The translations under genes were made by a program, and so were the position numbers. Positions 58,606-64,000 of a stretch of 64,000 nucleotides of DNA are shown here, one piece after another. Numbering within the stretch: the stretch's first letter is position 1; each line of letters starts with the position of its first letter. The stretch is from an uncultured Eubacterium sp. (GTDB lineage Bacteria; Bacillota; Clostridia; Oscillospirales; Acutalibacteraceae): the NCBI GenBank assembly GCA_900539325.1, contig UQCC01000001.1, positions 1-64,000 on the forward strand. Reading direction: 5' to 3'. Under the pieces are notes generated by a model. The model saw only the letters and a list, made by a program, of their open reading frames with translations. It ran no database searches and was not told the origin of the DNA.

Positions 58606-61600
58606 TGGCAAGAATTTACGATTATTTTTCTCAATATATCGACGGCAGTGATTTGGCACTTGTCGGCAGCGGTGAAATCACACGATTTGCCGTTTATCGT
58701 GAGGCACGCAAGCTTGAACTCGGCGTGCTCCTTGATAAAACCGTTGATTATTCGGTTATAGACCGTATTCAAAAATCACTTGTAAAAAATTTACAGCTTG
58801 AAAATGCTGTGCTTAATATAAAATATCCGAGCAGTCTTTTCAGCACGGAAACTGTTCCTGTTGTGCTTTCAAAAATCGGTGCACTCAATCCCGTTGTAAA
58901 CGGATTTTTTGACAATGCCGATGCCGAAATTGAGGATAATATTCTCACCGTTTGCCTTAAAAACGGTGGCAAAGAACTGCTTGAAAGCCAAAATGTAAAC
59001 AAAGAAATTCTCCTTGCTGTTTACGATATGTTTGGTGTTGACCTTGACGATGTTGCTTTCTTGGAGGTTGAAACCTTTGATATGGAACAAGCCGTTCGCA
59101 AGGCGGCAGAAGCAAAGGCGGCAGAAAAGGCAAAAGAGGAAGCCGAAAAGGAAAAATATGTTCCACATGTTCAACTCGGAGATTTGCCGCTTTATGCCGA
59201 TACACGCAAGCAGATTATGGGCAGACCGATTAAGGATTTGCCAAAACCTATTAAAGAAATACGACCTGATGACGGCTTCGTTACCGTTTGGGGCGATATT
59301 TTCAATCTTGATGTTCGTGACACAAAGCGTGGTGATTCACGAATTTTGACTTTTTGTGTAACAGACCAAAGTTCGTCCGTATCGGTTAAGATATTTGAAA
59401 AGAAGGGCATTATCGACCCTATAATCAAAAATCTTGAAGCGGCGGGAACAATTCTTATAAGCGGTCTTTACAAACTCGATACATATGTTAACGAGTATAT
59501 CATTATGCCTAATCATATCGAGGCAATCAAAAAGATTGAAAAGCAAGATACGGCAGAAGAAAAAAGGGTTGAACTCCATATGCACAGCTCTATGTCTGAA
59601 ATGGACGGTATGACTCCGGTGTCAAAACTTGTTGAGCGTGCGGCAAAATGGGGTCACAGAGCCGTTGCCATCACAGACCACGGCGTCGTTCAGGCTTTGC
59701 CGGAAGCATACGCAACCGCAAAATCTAAGGGCATCAAGCTTATTTTGGGTATGGAAGGCTACTTGGTTGACGATACTCTTTATCCCGATTTTATGAATAT
59801 GAAGTCAAGGGACTTCCAACGCCATCATATTATTTTGCTTGTCAAGGCTGATAACACTATGCCTATGCGTCTTGATGAAAATTGGCGACCTGTTATGGAT
59901 GAACCTGAGGACGGCATAATCCATCGAGGCAGAAAAAATCTTTATGAACTTATTTCAAGTTCAAATGTTAAAACTTTTAAAAATCGTCCGCTTATTCCAA
60001 AAACTATGCTTGCCGAAAAGCGAGAAGATATTTTAATCGGCTCTGCCTGTGAGCAGGGCGAGATTATTCAGGCTATTCTCAGAGGAAAGTCTGATGATGA
60101 ACTTTTGAAATTGGCAGAATTCTATGATTATTTGGAAATTCAGCCGAACGGTAACAATGAATTTATGCTCCGCACAAGCGATCAGGAGTATATCACGACA
60201 AAAAGAGGCGAGCAGAAATACAATCCTTATTGGAGGGTAAATACCGAAGAAGACCTCATAAATATAAATAAAAAAGTTGTTGAACTTGCGGACAAGCTCG
60301 GCAAACCGGTTGTTGCCACGGGCGACGTGCATTTTCTTAACCCCGAGGATTCAAAGCTTCGTGCCATTGTTATGGCGTCAAAGGGATTTGACGATGCCGA
60401 CAATCAGGCACCGCTTTACTTCAAAACAACCGATGAAATGCTTGAAGACTTTGCTTGGGCAGGCGACAGAGCAAAGGAATTTGTTGTTGACAATCCAAAC
60501 AAGATTGCCGATATGATTCAGGACAAACTTCCGCCTATCCCTCCGGGAACTTATCAGCCTTACATTGAGGGTGCTGATGATGAACTTACCGAAAAATGCT
60601 GGGCAACCGCTAAAGAACTTTACGGCGACCCTGTTCCCGAATATGTCGCTTCCCGTCTTGAAAGGGAACTTAATTCAATCATTTCTCACGGTTACGGCGT
60701 GCTTTATGTTATCGCCAAGCGTCTTGTTGAGGAAAGCGAAAGACGAGGCTATTTGGTTGGTTCAAGAGGTTCCGTAGGTTCGTCACTTGCCGCTCATTTT
60801 GGCGGTATTTCCGAGGTTAATCCGCTTGCACCGCATTATTATTGTAAAAAATGTAAGCACAGTGAATTTTTCCTCAATGGTGAATACGGTTCAGGCTTTG
60901 ACTTGCCAAAAAAGGATTGCCCTGTATGCGGCGAACCGATGAAGCGTGACGGTCACGAAATTCCGTTTGAAACCTTCCTTGGCTTCGACGGTGACAAAGA
61001 GCCTGATATCGACCTTAACTTCTCGGGTGAGGTTCAGGGTCAAATTCATAGATTTACCGAAACTTTGTTTGGTAAGGAATATGTGTTCAAGGCAGGCACA
61101 ATGTCCACTATTGCAGAAAAAACCGCTTACGGTTATGTACTCAATTACTTCCGTGAGCGTGACAAATACACAGGTGAGCGTGTTGAAAAGGCAAAGGAAA
61201 ATCTTGCCGAAAGCAACAGTATGCTCTCAACAATTCCGAGAGCCGAGGTTGAGCGACTTGCAACCCTTATAGATAAGGGCAAGATTACAAGAACAACAGG
61301 TCAGCACCCGGGCGGAATGGTTGTTGTGCCGGATAAGTACACGGTTGAGGACTTCACGCCTATTCAGTATCCGTCAAATGATGAAAAAAAGGGTACATAC
61401 ACAACCCACTTCGACTTTAAAAATTCACTTCACGATACACTTTTAAAACTTGACGAGCTCGGTCACGATAATCCGACACTGTACAAGTACCTTGAGGATT
61501 CAACGGGTATTCCTGTTATGGATGTTGATTTGAGCGACCCTAAACTTTATGAACTTATAACCTCTTGTGCACCGCTCGGTGTTTCACCTGAGGATATTGA

Positions 61601-62543
61601 TAACCCTACCGGTACACTTGCAATTCCCGAAATGGGTACGCCGTTTGTTGTAGGTATGCTCATGGAGGCACAGCCAAAAACATTCGCCGACTTGCTTCAA
61701 ATTTCAGGTTTGTCACACGGTACCGATGTATGGCTCGGTAATGCACAGGAACTTATCGATAACGGCACTTGCACCATTTCGGAAGTTATCGGATGCCGTG
61801 ACGATATTATGACTTATCTTATCCATAAGCTTGAAGCGTACGAAAGAGAAACAGGCAAAGAAGCACCTCTTACAAAAAAAGACTGCTTCAAAATTATGGA
61901 ATACACTCGTAAGGGTAAAGCGCCAAAGGAGCTTCCGCCTTATGAGGAGGGAATGAAAACCATCGGCGTTGAGCAGTGGTATATTGATTCCTGTTATAAA
62001 ATCAAGTATATGTTCCCTAAAGCTCACGCTGCGGCTTATGTTATTGCCGCACTTCGTATTGCGTGGTATAAGATTTATTATCCTGTTCAGTTTTACAGTG
62101 CATTCTTTACCGTTCGAGGCGGTGCGATTGATGCAGTTGCGGCTGTTCAGGGCAAGGAAGCCGTTAAACGCAAGATGAACGAAATCAAGCTAAAGGGCAA
62201 TGAGGCAACTGCTAAAGAGGAATCTCAATATGTCGTTTTGCAGATTGTAATTGAGATGCTCGCCCGTGGTTATGAATTCTTGCCTGTTGACCTTAATAAA
62301 TCCGATTGGCGAGTTTATAAAATCGAGGACGGAAAAATTCGACTTCCGTTTTCAGCTATTGATGGTATCGGCGAAACTGCGGCACAGGCTATTGCCGACG
62401 CTGTTCAACGAAATCCCGACGGCTTCGTTGCGTCTGATGACCTTGCAAACGAGCCGGGTGTAGGCAAATCCGTTGTTGACGCACTTCGTGCGGCAGGTGC
62501 TCTCGGCGATTTGCCCGAAACTACACAAATTTCTTTATTTTAA
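58605..62543 (+). CDS. polC: DNA polymerase III PolC-type alpha subunit without the exonuclease domain
   Basis: Main replicase of low-GC Gram-positives. 1312 residues. Domains in order: N-terminal tau-binding-like part (1-~195), OB fold (PDDGFVTVWGDIFNLDVRDT), PHP (RVELHMHSSMSEMDGMT, AVAITDHGVVQ), polymerase from ~690 with zinc Cys (CKKCKHSEFF, CPVCGEPM), palm Asp801 and Asp803 (DKEPDIDLNFSG), Asp937 (HFDF), GTMSTIAEKTAYGYV and fingers (SGLSHGTDVWLGNAQELI). Classic PolC is ~1430 residues with an inserted DEDD exonuclease (DVETTG) after the first PHP part; here GMEGYLVDDTLYPDFMN runs straight to DFQRHHIILL and the exonuclease is absent. Proofreading must come from another protein. Overlaps ispG by one base. 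Confidence 0.95.
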   Translation: MARIYDYFSQYIDGSDLALVGSGEITRFAVYREARKLELGVLLDKTVDYSVIDRIQKSLVKNLQLENAVLNIKYPSSLFSTETVPVVLSKIGALNPVVNGFFDNADAEIEDNILTVCLKNGGKELLESQNVNKEILLAVYDMFGVDLDDVAFLEVETFDMEQAVRKAAEAKAAEKAKEEAEKEKYVPHVQLGDLPLYADTRKQIMGRPIKDLPKPIKEIRPDDGFVTVWGDIFNLDVRDTKRGDSRILTFCVTDQSSSVSVKIFEKKGIIDPIIKNLEAAGTILISGLYKLDTYVNEYIIMPNHIEAIKKIEKQDTAEEKRVELHMHSSMSEMDGMTPVSKLVERAAKWGHRAVAITDHGVVQALPEAYATAKSKGIKLILGMEGYLVDDTLYPDFMNMKSRDFQRHHIILLVKADNTMPMRLDENWRPVMDEPEDGIIHRGRKNLYELISSSNVKTFKNRPLIPKTMLAEKREDILIGSACEQGEIIQAILRGKSDDELLKLAEFYDYLEIQPNGNNEFMLRTSDQEYITTKRGEQKYNPYWRVNTEEDLININKKVVELADKLGKPVVATGDVHFLNPEDSKLRAIVMASKGFDDADNQAPLYFKTTDEMLEDFAWAGDRAKEFVVDNPNKIADMIQDKLPPIPPGTYQPYIEGADDELTEKCWATAKELYGDPVPEYVASRLERELNSIISHGYGVLYVIAKRLVEESERRGYLVGSRGSVGSSLAAHFGGISEVNPLAPHYYCKKCKHSEFFLNGEYGSGFDLPKKDCPVCGEPMKRDGHEIPFETFLGFDGDKEPDIDLNFSGEVQGQIHRFTETLFGKEYVFKAGTMSTIAEKTAYGYVLNYFRERDKYTGERVEKAKENLAESNSMLSTIPRAEVERLATLIDKGKITRTTGQHPGGMVVVPDKYTVEDFTPIQYPSNDEKKGTYTTHFDFKNSLHDTLLKLDELGHDNPTLYKYLEDSTGIPVMDVDLSDPKLYELITSCAPLGVSPEDIDNPTGTLAIPEMGTPFVVGMLMEAQPKTFADLLQISGLSHGTDVWLGNAQELIDNGTCTISEVIGCRDDIMTYLIHKLEAYERETGKEAPLTKKDCFKIMEYTRKGKAPKELPPYEEGMKTIGVEQWYIDSCYKIKYMFPKAHAAAYVIAALRIAWYKIYYPVQFYSAFFTVRGGAIDAVAAVQGKEAVKRKMNEIKLKGNEATAKEESQYVVLQIVIEMLARGYEFLPVDLNKSDWRVYKIEDGKIRLPFSAIDGIGETAAQAIADAVQRNPDGFVASDDLANEPGVGKSVVDALRAAGALGDLPETTQISLF

Positions 62544-62561
62544 CTTATATAAAATTTGTTG

Positions 62562-62608
62562 TTGACAAGCTCACTTTATTGTGTTAGCATATTAGCGTAC
62601 TAAAGTGA
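62562..62608 (+). promoter_or_regulatory. Promoter and inverted repeat ahead of hisZ-hisG
   Basis: TTGACA 62562-62567, 17-base gap, TAGCAT 62585-62590. TCACTTTA (62571-62578) and TAAAGTGA (62601-62608) are perfect inverted copies flanking the -10 box, a plausible repressor site. A binding protein cannot be named from this. Confidence 0.65.
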
Positions 62609-62653
62609 ACTATGGGAAAGGACGGTATTTCCACGGAAATATCATTTAAAACT

Positions 62654-64000
62654 ATGAAAAGATATTCAAAAATAACTCCGCAGGGCAGCAGAGATTACCT
62701 TTTTGAGGAGTGCGACGACAGAAGGAAGGTAGAACACGAACTTTCTGTTCTGTTTAAAGAAAATAATTACAGAAAGGTCATTACTCCTGCTATCGAATAC
62801 TTTGATGTGTTCAAAAGTGACAATGTCGGAATTGAGTCGGAGATGATGTTTAAGATGTCCGATTCAAAGGGCAGAACAACTGTTTTGCGTCCCGATAATA
62901 CCATGCCTATTGCCCGTATGGTTGCTACCAGACTTCACGATGAAGAACTTCCGGTAAGACTATATTACAGTCAACCTGTATTTGTCAGAGCAAAGGATTT
63001 GGCAGGCAGACCGAGCGAAATTGCTCAAAGCGGTGTTGAACTTATCGGTGACGGCTCATTTGATGCGGATATAGAAATAGTCAAAATGGCTGTTGAAAGT
63101 TTAAAGAGAAGCAATCTCAATTCATTTAAACTTGAACTCGGCAATGCGGCATTTTTCAATGTCGTTCTCGGCAAAATGGATATTCCGCAAAGTGTGAGGG
63201 CTGATGTTGTAAACTATATTGAATCAAAGAATTATGCGGCTCTCGGTGACTTGCTTGACAAAATTGGTGACACTGCCGAAACAAGAGTAATTCGCAGATT
63301 ACCTCGTCTGTTCGGTGACGCTTCCGTAATTGATGAAGCAAAAAAGTTATATTCCGATTCTGCATTTCAACAGGCATTGTTTTATCTTCAAACTGTTTAC
63401 AATCGGCTCTGTGATGAGGGATTAAAGGATTATATCATTCTCGACCTCGGTCTTGTAAACCGCTCAAATTATTATACGGGAATTATATTTCACGGTTATG
63501 CCGAAGGTTCGGGTATTTCTGTTCTTTCCGGCGGTAGATATGATAATCTTCTCGGTGAATTCGGCATGCCTGCTCCGGCTATCGGCTTTGCCGTTGAGGT
63601 GTCCGCTCTTTGTGAGGCTATGCGTGAGGTTATTAATGTAGAACGACCTATCCGTATCGCTCTTACAAAAGGCAGATTGGAGCGAAAAACGGTTGAGCTG
63701 TTCAAAACTATGGGGCTTGATACCGCAGAACTTGAAAATAAGGGAAGACGGCTTATTCTTCCTGTTGATAAATATGAAACCGTGCTGTCAAAGGCACCGG
63801 ATGTTATTACATATGTTGAGCACGGCGTGTGTGACATCGGCATTGTAGGCAAAGACACCATTGTTGAGCACGGCTCGTCGTTTTATGAGGTTATCGACCT
63901 TAACATCGGCAAATGCAAATTCGCTCTTGCCTGCCCAAAGGGAACAGATTTCTTTTCGGGCTATAAGCGTAAAACGGTTGCTTCAAAGTACCCGAAGGTT
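62654..64000 (+). CDS. hisZG: HisZ-HisG fusion (ATP phosphoribosyltransferase, regulatory plus catalytic), 5' part
   Basis: One open frame of 449 codons from ATG 62654 to the end of the window without a stop. Residues 1-~326 are HisZ, a class II HisRS-like regulatory subunit: KITPQGSRDYLFEECDDRRK, TVLRPDNTMPIARMVATRL, QPVFVRAKDLAGRPSEIAQS, NYYTGIIFHGYAE and LSGGRYDNLLGEFG. At ~330 it runs into short-form HisG: ERPIRIALTKGRLERKTVEL, YVEHGVCDIGIVGKD and LACPKGTDFFSGY. HisG joins ATP and PRPP in the first step of histidine synthesis; short HisG needs HisZ for activity and feedback control, normally as separate chains. The missing HisG end is beyond 64000. A plain GGAAA site precedes the start. 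Confidence 0.9.
   Translation, partial: MKRYSKITPQGSRDYLFEECDDRRKVEHELSVLFKENNYRKVITPAIEYFDVFKSDNVGIESEMMFKMSDSKGRTTVLRPDNTMPIARMVATRLHDEELPVRLYYSQPVFVRAKDLAGRPSEIAQSGVELIGDGSFDADIEIVKMAVESLKRSNLNSFKLELGNAAFFNVVLGKMDIPQSVRADVVNYIESKNYAALGDLLDKIGDTAETRVIRRLPRLFGDASVIDEAKKLYSDSAFQQALFYLQTVYNRLCDEGLKDYIILDLGLVNRSNYYTGIIFHGYAEGSGISVLSGGRYDNLLGEFGMPAPAIGFAVEVSALCEAMREVINVERPIRIALTKGRLERKTVELFKTMGLDTAELENKGRRLILPVDKYETVLSKAPDVITYVEHGVCDIGIVGKDTIVEHGSSFYEVIDLNIGKCKFALACPKGTDFFSGYKRKTVASKYPKV

Noticed and set aside
62544..62653. T-box or histidine leader before hisZ-hisG
   Set aside because: The untranslated leader is too short, there is no run of His codons and no T-box sequence.

Overview
The window is a 64-kb piece of a Gram-positive, low-GC, Clostridia-type chromosome, probably Oscillospirales/Ruminococcaceae-like. 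This is inferred from the mraZ-to-ftsZ cell-wall cluster, a meso-diaminopimelate type MurE, a PolC-type replicase, the pyrH-frr-uppS-cdsA-dxr-rseP-ispG-polC block, PASTA-bearing penicillin-binding protein, and a surface protein with a dockerin-like tail. No species can be named from sequence alone.

Layout. 1-3.2 kb: gatC (3' end), gatA, gatB for the tRNA-dependent amidotransferase; the first ~920 bases use a clearly different codon set from everything after, so gatA is a mosaic or a contig join. 3.3-4.7 kb: a GPH-type sugar symporter on the minus strand. 4.8-19.1 kb: the division and cell-wall cluster mraZ-rsmH-ftsL-ftsI-murE-murF-mraY-ftsW-murG-murA-ftsQ, then ftsZ with its own promoter and terminator; murD, murC, murB and ftsA are not in it. 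19.4-23.9 kb: TetR regulator, phosphodiesterase, three small unknown proteins, lgt, folD, cinA.

24.0-40.2 kb: a genomic island at tRNA-Thr(CGT). The tRNA 3' part plus its terminator (24022-24127) is repeated with about four mismatches at 40103-40208, as expected for attachment sites. No integrase lies between. The cargo is mostly unknown or defence-like: a repeat-bearing membrane protein, a uracil-DNA-glycosylase-fold protein, a pair of related unknown proteins, a stand-alone DnaB-type ATPase core, a lipoprotein overlapping a phosphatase-like protein that lacks its catalytic Arg, a 1175-residue nuclease-SNF2 helicase fusion, a P-loop-less relative of RecA/DnaB ATPases, a WYL regulator behind a perfect inverted repeat, a possible nuclease, a PPP-type phosphatase, an acetyltransferase, and a 429-residue catalytically dead mimic of the PolC polymerase core. 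The true PolC is in the same window, which allows direct comparison.

40.3-49.5 kb: two acetyltransferases, an AraC regulator, an aminoglycoside-phosphotransferase-fold kinase overlapping an alpha/beta hydrolase, then a 32-codon ORF followed by an intrinsic terminator, two ABC exporter half-transporters and mltG; this looks like a leader-peptide attenuator. 49.6-52.2 kb: a secreted Cys-rich repeat protein with BspA-like leucine-rich repeats. 52.4-62.5 kb: pyrH, frr, uppS, cdsA, dxr, rseP, ispG and a PolC that lacks the proofreading exonuclease domain. 62.6 kb to the end: a HisZ-HisG fusion that runs off the window, preceded by a promoter and an inverted repeat.

All calls come from reading the sequence; no database search was run.
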